Positions 21,881-33,464 are shown, counted from the first letter of the stretch. The stretch: 64,000 nt of DNA from Rhodotorula mucilaginosa (GCA_034406715.1 CP137879.1:614588-678587), one strand, 5' to 3'. Numbers and translations: made by a program. Notes: a model not told the origin generated them from the sequence alone.

Positions 21881-23367
21881 ATGGCTTCGACCTCATCAAT
21901 CGTCACAACGACGGCGAACGGGGAGCTGGGACCGAGAAAGCACCGAGCAGGCGGAGGGCGGAGGTGCCTTTTGCGGATTGGAGCCAGGACCGGCCTCCGA
22001 GTGAGTCCATGTCCGTTCCCCTCTTCTCTCCTCCGAAACGTAACTGAACCTCTGCCTCTGTTGCGCAGTGAGGAATGGCGTACACGCGCAGGGAGACTCT
22101 CTCTCTAAGACGAAGACGGCGCCACCGCCGTACCGCAAAGTCCTCTTCCTCCGGCAACCGTACCCGGACAATCACGTCGACGCCTCGTTCCTCCGAGACC
22201 TCAAGCGAAACGGTGCGTCTTGCAAGCAGCCTCTTTTTGCGAAAGGAGAGAGCTCACGAGACTGAGCCCCCAGTCAACGTCCACCCGGCCAACCTGTCCG
22301 CTTTGTTGCGCCAAACCCTCCCAATCACGCAGCACGTCGCCTCGATCTTTATCTTTGTCGTCGTCTTTGTCCGCCTCTCGCGCGCGTCCCTCTCCGCCTC
22401 GGCACTCTTGTCCCTCTGCGCCAATTTGAGCGTCTCGTTGCGAGCGTGGGCGTGGACGATCGGAGAACCGACAGCTTGGGCAGGAATCACTTCCAGTCTG
22501 ACGACGGCCGGTCGCGCTCCTTTACCTTCCACTGCTCAGAACGGCAATGAACCCTGCTGCAACGTCGACGAGACTACACGTGGATCTCGACCTGTCGAGA
22601 CGACTGCCTCTGCCTCAACCTCACCGGTCGGGACCCTCATCCCGCTCGTCGCGCTGTACCTCCTCTCGCCGGCGCTCAAGACGCTCACGCGCGCAACCAC
22701 CTCCGACTCGATCTGGGCTCTGAGCGGCACCTTGTTTGCCATCAACGTCTTTCTCGGAGACTACCGCGCCATCCCGACTTCGTCTTCGTTCCGTCGCGAC
22801 TTCGTCCCGCGGTTGTTTTCGCACGCGTCGAAAAAGCCAACTTTATCAGCACCGGAGCGGGCGCCCCGCCGAGCGCCTTATTTCGCACGACGCGCCCCGC
22901 TCCCTTCGACCCTGTCCCTCACCGCCGCCCTCTCGGGCTCGACCGTCCTCGCCTCCCGCCTTCCTTCCAACGCCCAAGTCTTTTCCCTCCTCCTCTTCTC
23001 CACCCTCTGGTTCGGCCCCTTCCCGCTCCTCCGTTCCTCGCTCACCCTTCGCCCAAGTCTCATCCTCACCTATTGTCTCTCGGCGATCGCCCTCGTCGGG
23101 TTGTTCAGGACCGTCGGGACGGGAGGGACCGTCCTCGCGAGTGCGATCTTGCTCGGGACGAGCGTGGTCGCCCCCCTCGTGAGAGGGTGGTTACATGTGA
23201 GGTACAAGGACCGCTTGAGCGGGCCGTGGGACGTGGTGCCGCCCAAAGTCAACAACAGCGGGCACGAGCAACGCTTTGACTTTTCGTCGACGACGTTGTC
23301 GTCGTCTTGGTCATTGCCCAGGAGCGGGGCAGAGATAGACACTGCAATCTACGGCCATGTCAGGTAG
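21881..23367 (+). CDS. GPI2: GPI-GlcNAc transferase subunit Gpi2 / PIG-C
   Basis: ER membrane subunit of the complex that adds GlcNAc to phosphatidylinositol, the first step of GPI-anchor synthesis. Exons 21881-22000, 22092-22212 and 22274-23367 give 444 residues. Diagnostic segments: YRKVLFLRQPYPDNHVDASF near the N-terminus; IFIFVVVFVRLS; LIPLVALYLLSPALKTLT with the family's LSP-LKTLT; LSLTAALSGSTVLASRLPS (PIG-C SxxLASRLPs); and the C-terminal KDRLSGPWDVVPPK. Several membrane spans, with a loop insert rich in Thr/Ser/Pro after the second. ATG 21881 was chosen because splicing at 22001-22091 then keeps the frame; an alternative acceptor at 22069 does not. Stop TAG. Confidence 0.92.
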
Positions 23368-23719
23368 ACAGACACACTGACTTGGACTGAGTTCCCTTCC
23401 CGTGTTGTAACCAGTATGTCAATTCTTGTTGATACGCTTTTTCGAGCTCGGCGGTCGCTCTCTCTCTCGCTTTCTCGCTTCGGGTGACCGGAAAGCCTGC
23501 TTCTTTCTGGCATCAATCTGGTTGACTGATGGTGAACTACTATCTGGTTCATGCGCCTCTTGATCATGCAGGCCACGGAAAGAGAGTGTGACCTTTGGAA
23601 AACACTCGCTCTCAGGCTCAACCCGAACTCCCGGTGATTTGGCTTGAGCACTGAGAGTTCATTGCATCAGACAAGAAAAAGAAGAGAAAGAGGAAGAAGA
23701 GAATGGACTCGTCAAACAA
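23368..23719. other. Convergent 3' intergenic region
   Basis: 3' flanks of GPI2 and ALD-W member 5; no gene seen. Confidence 0.4.
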
Positions 23720-24852
23720 CTAGATACGCCGGAGGGTGGCGTAAATCTTTTGTTGCCGAAGTGACATGACGAGGCGAGCGGCGTGTCCAATTGACGGGTT
23801 GTTAACCCGTTCCCTTTTCCTTTTCCCTTTCTGGGTCTTGGGACCATGGGGGAGATGAGGCAGAGACGGGGGTGCTTCACCTTTGTTATGTGCCACAGGA
23901 TTTGAACCTGCAGATCTGACCTCTTTCAGCTCTGTAAAGAGTTTAAGCAGCTTAGGCTTGTATTCTGCCTGCACACAGGGCAAAGGACAGCCTTAGTCAG
24001 TGGGCCATCCAGATTGCCCGCTGAGTATGAAAAATCTCCTTCACCAGTACTTCCGCTGGGCACTCGTAATGCTCGTCATAACCCCGTGGAAGGCCAACAC
24101 TATTCAAGTGGTGCTTGAATCGGATCTGATCGCAGAGCTCGCCAAAGGTGTCCTTGATGCTTGTGTAAGTTGAGTTTTTCGGTGACGACCTTGGCCACCT
24201 TTCCCCAACAGCTGCCCACGCCTCTTGGATTGCCTTGGTGAATTCGATCAGTGGTTCTTGGTGATCAGCGCCATATGCATCAGCCGTTTCATCAAGCAGT
24301 CTCTGGATTGTCGCTGGGAAATATACCCCATGGAACATCAGCTTTCTTGCAGAACTTGTGAGGCAGTTCCACCTTACCAGACTTACTCTTGTTACTCCTT
24401 TGACGCGATGCTGCTTGTAGCGCTGTTGGCGGAGCTTGGATTGCCTGGATCAGCCCCGGACGTGCACTGTTCTGCAGTGCCGGAAGAATTGAGTTGATTT
24501 GTTTCCCCATGGCGCAGTTAGAATTGAATTGATTTGTATTCCCACGGCGCAGTTAGAACTGTGTACCTACCAAGATATTTTCTGCTTGAGTGTACTCAGC
24601 AGTATCCTCCCCACGCAGTTCTTTGAGTTCGCTGCAGACCCGATCCAACTCGCTCAATATGGTGCTATGCGCCGGATTTTTTGTCCACCAGTTGAAAGAC
24701 CCGTGTTCAGCTTTTACCGCCGTCTCTGCCCCCTGGATGGCTGCCACAAATGCAGATACCAGGGGGCGCACACTCTCAGGGACAGGAACCTTTCCTATGG
24801 CACCAAGTTTGTTAGTGAGGAGAGAGCGTTTGATATTTGTGTGAGTTGCCAT
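23720..24852 (-). CDS. ALD-W family member 5
   Basis: Four exons (24571-24852, 24373-24471, 24051-24302, 23720-23968), all introns phase 0, 293 residues. Exon 1 starts MATHTNIKRSLLTNKLG and contains FVAAIQGAETAVKAEHGSF with the module's Trp (NWWTKN). Exon 3 RLLDETADAYGADHQ corresponds to the short Y/W module, then KAIQEAWAAVGERW. The last exon is basic (TQKGKRKRERVNN) and ends YATLRRI. It lacks the long Q/H-rich tail. Intron 1 carries a 35-bp tandem duplication. Function unknown. Confidence 0.68.
24486..24555 (-). repeat. 35-bp tandem duplication in intron 1 of member 5
   Basis: Two adjacent copies (24486-24520, 24521-24555), each GAATTGA-TTGATTTGT...GGCGCAGTTA, differ at a few positions. 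Confidence 0.85.
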
Positions 24853-25801
24853 GAGGCCAATGCTCTGTATTGGTTGCGAGATTGCTGACCAGCACACAAC
24901 GACTTGGCAACAAGTGATGCGAAGGAGAGCAAGCCGTGGCAGCCCGCTTCGAAGAGAAGTACCGGACCGAGAGGCTCGTGCACGAGAGGTCCGCGGAGTT
25001 CCCGAGACAGGAGCAAATTGTTCCCAGCGTGTGGAAGCGAAGAGAGCAATACGTACAGTGTCTCCTTTCACGAAAGTGCACACATCCTGCTCCTAGCCTG
25101 ACTTGACTTGTTGATTTGCAGTCAAACAAAGCCAGGAAGTCAAGCCTGGGTGAATGAATTGCAATGTGGGAGCCCATGAGATTGTATGTCTTCTTATGAC
25201 TTACAGCTAGACAAGAAAATAGAGCTGGACTTGATTGAGCCTGCGGAGGAGCAGCAGCGTAAGATCCATGCTGGCAAGCTACCATGATATTCAGTTTGAT
25301 CACAAGGGAAACAGCGTGGGAAAGAGCGAGCGGCCAGCTGGGCTGAGGCTTGGCCAAGATTCGACAAGCTGGCCCTTTCTCTTCATTAGAGTACACGCTA
25401 CAAAAGGAGCACAAGAGGAAACAGGGCGCAGCGCTTGGGTGCAGTTGCCTGAAAGAGTCGGAGGCGCGCCGGACATGCTTGCGGGGCAACTTCCGGGCTC
25501 AAAGCTCAAAGCGGCCTCAGGTTCTTGGAGGGTGTGACGCGTTGCCGTAATAGCAGCAAACAAGCAGTACTAGCAGACCTGTGAACAGTCCACGCGCTGC
25601 GAGCACCGAGAGAGCGGGTTTTTCGAAAGGGCGCAAGGCCGGCCTTCCCAAGTTGAGGCGCGGCGTAACTCCGCGGCGGCCGCCGACTTCATCACGCTCC
25701 GCTTCAACGCGTCGTCTCGCTTTCTGAGCCAGAGCTTGTAAGGACGACGCGGGCATTGCTGTAGCCGGACAAGCAGCTGCTGCGAAGAGAACGAGACGGC
25801 C
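24853..25801. other. Intergenic region between ALD-W member 5 and cyclin L
   Basis: Holds the promoter of member 5 on the left and that of the cyclin L gene on the right. Overlapping open frames on both strands show no similarity I can place. Confidence 0.4.
24991..25004 (+). promoter_or_regulatory. Family promoter element CCGCGG-N5-CCG (member 5)
   Basis: CCGCGG AGTTC CCG, 139-152 bp upstream of the ATG at 24852; embedded palindrome TCCGCGGA at 24990-24997. Confidence 0.8.
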
Positions 25802-26960
25802 ATGGCGTCGCGGCACCTGCTGAACCCGCTCGCGCCGCTCGACCAACCGACTCCCTCGGCTCTCGACGGCGTACCACCGCAACTCGAACGCGACCTGAGA
25901 GCCTGTGAGTGCTGTCTGTGCACACGGAGTACGCTGTCAAGGAAGGACTAACCGGGCGAAGAGCGGTCCGGCGCGCGAAACAGACGGCGCATTGATGATT
26001 CAACAAGCGGGCATCATGCTGAAGGCGTGAGTAGCCAGGCGCTCTCTCGACTTGCACTGAGACCTGCGCTGTGAGCTCATTTAATCACTACTCCCGAACC
26101 AGACCGCAAGTCGTGATGGCGACCGCCCAAGTCCTCTTCCAGCGCTTCTGGTTCGTGACCTCGCTCAAGCATTTCGGAATCCGCGTGAGTGCCGCCAGCC
26201 CGATCTTTCGTATCTTGCCACACGACCAAGCTGACGAGCGCACGCAGGACGTCGGGATGGGCGCCCTCTTCCTCGCCTCGAAACTCGAAGAGTCGACTCT
26301 CCGGATCCGCGACATCATCAACTGCTATTCCTACCTCTCTTCCCTCGTCGCCTACTGCTCCAACCCCCCGTACCCGCCACCCACCTCGTTCGAGTCGTAC
26401 GACCCGATGGACTACTTTGCCACCGAGTTTTACGACCTCAAGGACGCGCTCGTCATTGCCGAGATGCAGATCCTGAAGCGGCTCGGGTTCCAAACGCAGT
26501 GTGGATTGCCGTACGGTCACTTGGTCAACTACTTGCAGGTGCTCGAGTTGACGGGAGAGAAGCAGCTCGTGAACCGGTCATGGGGCTTTTGCGACGACAT
26601 GTGCGTCACCGCTTCTTTTCGTCCCTTTGAGGCAGCTCTTCCCGTCTTCTCTCCGCAAGCGTATCCTGCGCGCGCAATCCAGTACGGCGACTGACACAAG
26701 TTCTCTACCTGCGCAGGCTTCGAACTCCCGCTCCGGCCCTCTATCCGCAAAGCACCCTCGCCCTCGCTGCCATCTACCTCGCCACGCACCTCGCTTCGAT
26801 CGCTTCGCCGTCGCCGATCGCCCTCCGGCTCGAGCCCGTCGCTCTTCGCCATCAAGTTCCTGCTCGACAGGTAGCCTCAGGAACAGAGCTAAAGCAAACC
26901 CGCGCGAGGTCAGTCTTAACCTCCCATCCTTCGACGAGCTCTTACCCTAGCCAAGACTGA
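25802..26960 (+). CDS. Cyclin L-like protein, C-terminally truncated
   Basis: Cyclin L partners a CDK in splicing and transcription. Exons 25802-25904, 25984-26026, 26103-26184, 26248-26600 and 26717-26960 give 274 residues. Family matches: LMIQQAGIMLKA, MATAQVLFQRFWFV, VGMGALFLASKLEEST, YDLKDALVIAEMQILKRLGF, HLVNYLQVLEL and NRSWGFCDDM. The second cyclin fold starts (LRTPAPALYPQSTLALAAIYLATHLAS) but stops at PIALRLEP; the usual continuation (aromatic WF-x-LF segment and last helices) is replaced by unrelated residues ending SYPSQD. Intron 1 has an ACTAAC branch site. It may be a truncated functional gene or a decaying copy; it abuts a broken V-ATPase H fragment. Confidence 0.8.
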
Positions 26961-26989
26961 CCCTTTCCCGTCGTCATCGCTCCTCATCA

Positions 26990-27661
26990 TCCCACATCGC
27001 TCGCCCGTCCGCAACGCCATCAACAAGGCTACCAGAAGGCCGGACTGCTCGAACCGGAAGATGTCAAACTCGTCCAGCGAGTAGCCACCCACAGTCGCGA
27101 AAAGGCCGAATCTATCCTCGACGCCGTACGTTTCCCCTGTCTTTGGCCGCATCGGATACCCAAGGTACTGAAACGACCTGCCTATCTAGGAGAGAGGAAC
27201 GTACGCTGCACTGTATATCCAGCTACTGGGCAAACTGTCCAGGACAGACACTTTTCAGTTCATCCTGGTCCTCCTCGGCGACTTTATCGCAGTGCGTCCC
27301 CCGCTTTGTTCAACTCTCCCGCCTGCTGGGTCAACAGTTTGGGAGTGTGACGGGGAGTGTATCAATTCAGATCCTGACGGTATCTCTGCCTGTCCACCTG
27401 CCTTCCCGCAGACCGCGACGAGCGCATCCTCCTTCTCCTCCCTCAATCCGATTCTCCCTACCCGCCCCCTCAAGTAAGCGGAGCACTCCGCTCCACCAGG
27501 CCAACACCACAGCAACTGACTCTTTGAATCCCCCTAAAGGACCCTTGAATCTTCTGACGATTTCGTTCGACTCAAAAGCGCCGCCATCATCTCGACCATC
27601 CTCTCTTATGACCGTTCTCCGCCGACCGACATTGTCGAAAAGGTCCTCGACATCCCGCTAA
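26990..27661 (+). pseudogene. V-ATPase subunit H (Vma13) N-terminal fragment
   Basis: Subunit H regulates the V1 sector of the vacuolar proton pump. Exon-like pieces read GYQKAGLLEPEDVKLVQRV (about 27030), THSREKAESILDA, ERGTYAALYIQLLGKLSRTD with TFQFILVLLGDFIA (27190-27291), DRDERILLLLPQSDSPYPP (from 27413) and SDDFVRLKSAAIISTILSYD (about 27560), all N-terminal Vma13 sequence. Only about a third of the protein is present, then a stop at 27659-27661. No in-frame ATG precedes it, and the junction between GDFIA and DRDERI is out of phase with the visible splice sites. Best read as a truncated pseudogene. Confidence 0.75.
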
Positions 27662-28196
27662 CGTGATCTGTGAGTCTCTTGCGTCCTCCTTCTTGCAGCC
27701 TTTCCTGTAAAATTCGCACTGAACTCGCTCCACGGTGTCTCGTGCAGGATCACCGAACAAACCCGAGGCCGGGACGTCGGCGTCCAGCTGCCCGGGTCCA
27801 TGCTGCGAAAAGTCGAGGGATGACAGCTCGTATGGACGGCGGGCGGCAGTCTGAGCTGCGTGGAAGGACCACGTCGCCTGGCCGCGTCGTCGTCGTCATC
27901 GTTATCGGCGGCTCTTCGCTGCTTTCGTTCTGACGCTTTACTTTCGCCATGAGGCTGACACTTCCAAGCTTTTTCTTGGCGGAGCTCTGATGCTACTACA
28001 GACGTGCTACGCTCGCTTGCTCGCGGTCTTTCCCGCATGCCGCACACTGCTCAGCCGGCTCTTCTCCTTTTCGCTTCTGCGCCACCAACACTTGCCGCCC
28101 GCGCCTCGCCAATCTTGCGCTGTCTTTGTACCGCAATGTTGTATGGTCTGATAATGCAGGAGCGCTCCGCATGTGTGGCACAAAAAAGCCATAAGT

Positions 28197-28537
28197 TCAG
28201 TGACTTGACTTGTTTGGAACGTAAGCAGAAATCCGGAGCTGAAGTTGCGCTTCACTTTGCGCGGCGGATACACAACAGACCGGAAATACTCCCCATGTTG
28301 GTACTGCACCCATCACATGCCACTTTTGAGCCGCCTGCTCGCTTGCGCAATCCATTGGGGGCTTCTCTTGACTGCTTCCGGCTCGAGTCGCCGCCCGACT
28401 GCTTCCATTCGCTCTCTTCTCATCACTGCCGCTTGGCCGACACCACTTTGCACCCATGAAGGCGAGTTGCTGCCAAAGCTCTCGCAAACACCGGAGCTTG
28501 AGACTCTGGCAAGGATCTTGGTGCTCATAGGCAACTT
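28197..28537 (-). CDS. Small hypothetical ORF (doubtful)
   Basis: ATG 28537 opens 113 residues starting MKVAYEHQDPCQSLKLRC, with LRELWQQLAFMGAKWC and ending YVPNKSSH. Composition resembles the family (moderate GC, C/W/Q content), but the core signature is absent and the nearest CCGCGG (28695) lacks the N5-CCG part. Could be a decayed family member or chance. Confidence 0.25.
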
Positions 28538-28585
28538 TCATCCTCAACAACGCTCCGCTTCTCGCTGACCGCTCCGGTTTCTAAC

Positions 28586-29320
28586 ATGTCTCGCAAGCGG
28601 GTCAGCGCTTTTAGGGATACAACTGCGGCTCTTCTGCTCACTTGGATGCCGCAACGTCCACATTCTTGCACGCTGCTGCGTCTACTCCGCCCCTCCGCGG
28701 TGCTTGCTCCAGGCCAAGACCATGGCAGCATCTTTTGCTTTGCCAGACAACTCCAGCAGATATTCTCGCCTTAGAACCTAATGTAGCTCACCTTCTTATG
28801 CAGTGCCTTGTTGAGGCAAAACTCTCCCAGATGGTGCGGACAAGCAAGGAACCCGTTGCGAGGGAAAACTTCTTGAAAGCTCAAAAAAGAGATGCAAGCA
28901 ATGAGGAGAAAAGTCAAGAGCTATCAAAGGAGTTTTCCTGGTCGTTGGAGGAGAAGCAAAAAGGAATTTCCAAAGAGACAGGACTAACTGGATGCTACAA
29001 GTACTGGATGCTACGAAAGAGCTGCGGGTTGGCTGATGCAGGGTTCCTCCCTTTGCACCTCCTCTTGGTTCTTTCCTCCTGCTGTAAATATCGGCACGTG
29101 TGTTGTCAATTTCTAGAGGCCAAGTCTGCAGCACCTATACTGCTTTATGCCCCTTTGCACAACTCCGACATCTGGACTCATAGATGTTCTTTTGACCGCT
29201 TCTTCCCCTTCTTTTTCTCTTCTCTCGTTCGGAATACACGCTTGGTTCACTGTCTCTTTGACTGGAAGTACATGCTACAAGTCCACTTCCGCGCAAGTTG
29301 TCCATCTTGAGGAGTCCTGC
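28586..29320 (+). other. Possible relic of a family-like gene
   Basis: ATG 28586 begins MSRKRVSAF, resembling the short basic starts of members 3, 4 and 6. Downstream on the same strand an open stretch has KEPVARENFLKAQKRDASNE and a charged helix. No consistent exon set joins them and no promoter element is present. Recorded as unexplained open sequence, not as a gene. Confidence 0.2.
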
Positions 29321-29377
29321 AGCCTTGTCCTTGCAGGTGGTCCATCTTGCGAGCAAGGCAAGAGGTCAAGTTGGAAG

Positions 29378-30508
29378 CTACTCCCAGCGCCCAATGGGGC
29401 AGTAGGCATTCCTCTTGGCTTGAATTTGAATGCTCTGCCTTGGACCTATGCAGCTGGAGCCAAGACTTGGATGTTGTGCATGTTGCCACTGATCCCGCGC
29501 TGGATCGTAAAAAACCCGGCGGGCAGAGGCAACAGTGGGAGCACCTGTAGAGCCAGCAGGTTCAGGTGCTGATCTAGACATGGGCTGAGAAACTGGCTGC
29601 TGTGAGACCACCTGTGTCCAGCCAAGAGTTATCTGCCAGGTTCTGCCGTGCTTGTCAGATACAAAAAGCATGGAAGAGCAACATACTGATTGACTGCCTT
29701 GGTTTGCAGAAGCTTGTTCTTCCCTCTCGCGTTTGTTGCGCTTCTTGCGCTCGATGCTTCTCTGCAGACGCAAAGGCATGGAAGTCCTCAGTCTGCTGTG
29801 GGACCACAGGTAAGGCAGTCCCTGCTTGACCTGCCTTTGCTGCGTTTGGCCTATCCTTCTCCCTTGTGGTTTGATGATATAGATGATAGGCCAAGCACAA
29901 GTCCTTGATTTTCTGGCGCCAGCTGGCGTCCTCCTGGGGAAGAGTCGTAGAGTGGTCAATGGCGGCAGGTGATTCACTCATTCAGAGTTGAACCTTGACG
30001 TACCAGGACAGACAAAGCTGCATCATGCCATGTGGTTTCATACTTTCCTTTGGCAATGATGGCTTCTTCAAGGTCCCCAATCTCATGGATCAGGCTTTTG
30101 GTCACTTCCCTTTGTTCAAATCGCGTAGTGATGCTGAGAGCACCCTTTTGAGAACTGGTTGGGAACTCGATGTTCTGTTTCTGATCATATGCATCAGCTC
30201 TGTTGTAAAGACAGGCAAGCATATAGTCTTCATAGGCGTTCCATTGCTTCAAGGCCCCGCAGTCAGTGCACACCGCCTTCATTCGGTCCAGAGCTTCAAG
30301 TAGTGGCCCTTCTTTGTTGTTGACGATGTCTCGGAGGCACTTGACCCTGCAGGCACTCAAGACTGTCAGAGCCATGGTGCTCGCGTAATAATCCCCCTTC
30401 GATCGAGCGACGCAAGTTTGCTGGGTGGGGAGAAACAAGGACGGACGTCTTTTGCTCCCCCTTTCGGGCAGAGGCAGCGCTCTTGGCTGGTGCAACACGC
30501 TTGCTCAT
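29378..30508 (-). CDS. ALD-W family member 6
   Basis: Exons 30004-30375, 29808-29933, 29687-29761 and 29378-29611 join in phase 0. The start is uncertain: ATG 30375 continues directly, but ATG 30508 (MSKRVAPAKSAASARKG) sits at the spacing from the promoter element seen in other members, with an intron to about 30362. Core module: LLEALDRMKAVCTDCGALKQW then AYEDYML. Exon 2 has KDLCLAYHLYHQTTREK, exon 3 is basic (RSIERKKRNKREREEQ), and the tail has FYDPARDQW and ends NAYCPIGRWE. Member 11 matches exon by exon. Function unknown. Confidence 0.7.
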
Positions 30509-30601
30509 CGTCAATAACAGAACAGTGGTGTATTGGAAAGGAAGAGCAAAAGGCTCGCTCTTGCTGCATTAAGCATCTCCCGCTCGAGGAGCACCGTGCA
30601 T

Positions 30602-30615
30602 CGGACAAGCCGCGG
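30602..30615 (-). promoter_or_regulatory. Family promoter element CCGCGG-N5-CCG (member 6)
   Basis: Plus strand CGG ACAAG CCGCGG, 94-107 bp upstream of ATG 30508 (227 bp from ATG 30375). The same 14 bases occur upstream of member 11. Confidence 0.82.
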
Positions 30616-32202
30616 ATCTTGGCAATGCTGCGAGCACGCTCCGGCTTAAGCTTACGACAGCGGCGGCGGCAGCACAGTATGCCGTCTGCAAGTATCAAAC
30701 TGTGCGCCAAGCCTCTTCTAGCGGGGCGCCGCCTTGGCGGTGGGAAAGATGCGCCTCGATATGTCGAGCACGAAGAGATACTGCAATCAAATTGATCGCA
30801 AGAACTGGAGGATGCCTCCACGCGATGTCCCTTCCCCTTGATATGTGTTAATTCTAGTGCCGGTACTGAGGTGCGCAAGCGGAGTCAAGTTGTGTCGCTA
30901 AAGAAAAAGGTCAGAAAAGCGAAAAAAAGACGGTGAGGAGAACTCTGCTTGGAAGCAGCCTTTAGACTTGTGCGGCGGCGGAACTGCCGCCGGTTTCAGC
31001 CACGACACCAGCGTTACACGCAAGAGGCACTCAGCTGCGAGCGGATCGGTCTGTGCGAGGCGAAGAACGGTGCGGCGGCAGCAAGCGCGGTCTGCGCGAG
31101 GTCTTTGGCGATGAAGAAGCAAGCCGAGCTGATCTTGCAACGGGGAGGGTGCCATCATCAAGCCAGCGATTTGAAAAAGCAGCAAGCAAGCTTGAATGCT
31201 GTGCCAACCGGCACGGCATGAGCCAGAAACAGCCGCGTGCGCGAGCAACGCCTTGGTGGCCTCGCGAGGAGGAGAGCTTACCGCTGCCTTTCGGTCCGAA
31301 AGTGTACCATTGCAAGGGACGACACGAGGTGGATAAGCCCAGTGCTCTAGCCGTTCCCCGACTCCGTGACCTGCGCACACGTCGAGATGCGCTCTGTGCG
31401 AGTCGAGCGATCTGGATGCTGTGCACACGAATACCCCACTGCGGCGTCATCCTCGGTTCTTCCCTCGTTGACTGACACCGATCGAGTCGAGGGCAATGCT
31501 GTGTATAGCTTTGCTTGAGGGGGTGACTCTGCTGCTGTCGATTCTGTGGTTGGGGGGAGTCGCGTCGAGACGAGGGTCTTGAGTTGCCGAGCAAAGAGTG
31601 TTGCCTGTTCAGGCGAGACATGTCGAGCATGAAGTCGTCGTGGCGTGACTGTGTCGCTGATCTGTTCAAGCAGTCTCTGCAGCGTCGAGTTGTGGAGAGC
31701 TCGGGTCCGAGATGCAGGCGGCGGTCGTGATGAAGCAGGAGAGTGCGCCGCCGGTCGAGGGATTCGACAGTGCGGGCAGGCTGGCCGATCAGTACAAGAT
31801 CGAGCGAGGCGTAGGTGCACTCTTCAGCTGGAGCGAGTCTGGCTCGCAAAGGCATCTCGGGAGGAAACTCAAGAGTGACGAAGGACGCCGAGCCTTCTTG
31901 CGCTCTTGCTCTGCCTCCGAGGCAGTCTCAAGGACGGTGTAGGCATTTTTTTTTTCCCACCGACGCTGGATCTGCCGGAATGCTGGCTGTCAAGTCCGCT
32001 CGCCTCCATCGCTTCACACACGGCCACCTTCGGGCGCAGCTTTTCCTTCCGTCCGATTTGAAAGAACAGAAGGCACGCAAAAAATGTATGATGCACCTGA
32101 GAGATCTCGCTCAAGGTTTTGGACACTCCAGACTGCGGCTTTTATGTTTCCAGACACGAGACCGAGGTAGCAGAAGTAGACAGATGATGCGCATTTTCGC
32201 TA
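30616..32202. other. Intergenic region, no supported gene
   Basis: Long opposed ORFs near 31.03-31.86 kb (minus) and 31.71-31.94 kb (plus) are open by composition, but no frame shows a known domain, a plausible exon chain or the family signature. A T9 run lies at about 31948-31956. Possibly decayed gene sequence. Confidence 0.35.
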
Positions 32203-33301
32203 CTACCATGCATATGGGCGGAAAACAGTAGGGCGGACATGGCTGGCAGGTTGGAGAGGCACATGTCCTCGCTGTTGTCGAGCAGACCATGTCTCGTTGA
32301 CTAAACGAGGGGGAGGGCTGGGCGGCGGAGCATATTGGACCGGGTGGTGGATTGTTTGACTGCGGCTTTGATACGAAACTGGCTGCTGTGCATTTTGAGG
32401 GCCTGCTGCTGCCCAATACTGATGACTTTGGTACTGAAGGGATCACAAGCTGTCAGCTAGAAAGCCTGTGCATAACCGCAGTTCATCCGGATATCGCCTA
32501 CCCGTGGAGAGTGCTTTCGAGGAGGAGGAGGAGGAAATCCTGTGGCTGGCATGTGTGGCGTAAAGGGATGCTGACGTGTCCAAGGTTCAGAATCCTGTGC
32601 TGAATTTTGATGATTCTTGCGCGAGGAAGTGTGCTTGTGGTACAGAGGGTACGAGGATCCGGCCGCCGTGTTTGGATCACGGACTGGAGGCGCATGGCTT
32701 TGTGAGCTTTTGCTAGCGCGGTGATGTCTTTGTTGTTGCTGTTCTTGCAAAATGCAATTTTGGGATGTTCATTGGTAATCAGTCCTTTATGCTTCCTGCA
32801 AGTCCTGACTCGGCAGAGCATGCTTCAGAGACTGGATCAGCTGACTTGCGCACCTGGTCCTGTCCTGCCTCCCAGTGATCATAGGGAGGTAAAATCTTGT
32901 TAATTGCCGATAGGTAACGGTCCTGGTGAAGTGTAGTAACATCAGCACAGGATCTGGAAATACAATCCCACATAACGCAAACTTACCACGAGCGCAGGCG
33001 CAACCTTGGCTGCAGGCGAGCGACCCCTGTAGACATTCAGTACCAGCCATGTACGTAGCTCCTCAATCTTTTGTTCCAGGGCCTGTGAAAGCTCTCCATA
33101 CTCGAGACGGCTCAATCCGCAGTCGCCCAGCCGCCTCAAAAGTCGGCGCTCGAACTCGTCCCAAATGAGCTCAACACCAAGTTCTCTGAACGACTTTCGT
33201 GCATCAAGGAGTGTGTCAATAAGTTTGCTGTCATCTTGAACGATGGTCCACAAGCGTTGCCAAACCGTGTGCGGGTCCGCCGGCTGCTTACGCGCCGACA
33301 T
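32203..33301 (-). CDS. ALD-W family member 7
   Basis: Four exons (32987-33301, 32854-32922, 32502-32738, 32203-32433), all phase-0 introns, 283 residues. Exon 1 (105 codons) starts MSARKQPADPHTVWQRLW and holds LIDTLLDARKSFRELG, then IWDEFERRLLRRL and IEELRTWLVLNVY. Exon 2 (23 codons) is DRYLSAINKILPPYDHW. Exons 3-4 are Q/H/P-rich (QQQRHHRASKSSQSH; PPPSPPPRLVNETWSAR) and end VFRPYAW. Member 8, next door in the same orientation, has the same exon-1 and exon-2 lengths, so the two are a tandem duplication. Function unknown. Confidence 0.75.
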
Positions 33302-33450
33302 GGGGCCCAAGCGAACAAGTCCAGAGGGTCTTTGGGGAGCTCAAAGAGAGCACGTGGCACCGCACAGACTTCCCAGGATCCCGCGTTAGAGCAAAAGACT
33401 GCGCCGGAAGCTCAAGGTTCGAACGGTCGAAACGAGGCGCCCAGGAAGAA

Positions 33451-33464
33451 CGGGATGTCCGCGG
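33451..33464 (-). promoter_or_regulatory. Family promoter element CCGCGG-N5-CCG (member 7)
   Basis: Plus strand CGG GATGT CCGCGG, 150-163 bp upstream of the ATG at 33301; palindrome TCCGCGGA at 33458-33465. Confidence 0.8.

Noticed and set aside
23885-23935. tRNA-like B box (GGTTCAAATCC on the minus strand) in the last exon of ALD-W member 5
   Set aside because: The T-arm can be drawn, but no seven-base acceptor match, no normal D-arm and no seven-base anticodon loop lie at the right distances. Treated as chance or a very old relic.
31031-31855. 274-residue minus-strand ORF between members 6 and 7
   Set aside because: Arg/Ser-rich throughout, no supported ATG context, no homologous exon pattern and no promoter element; more likely open by composition.
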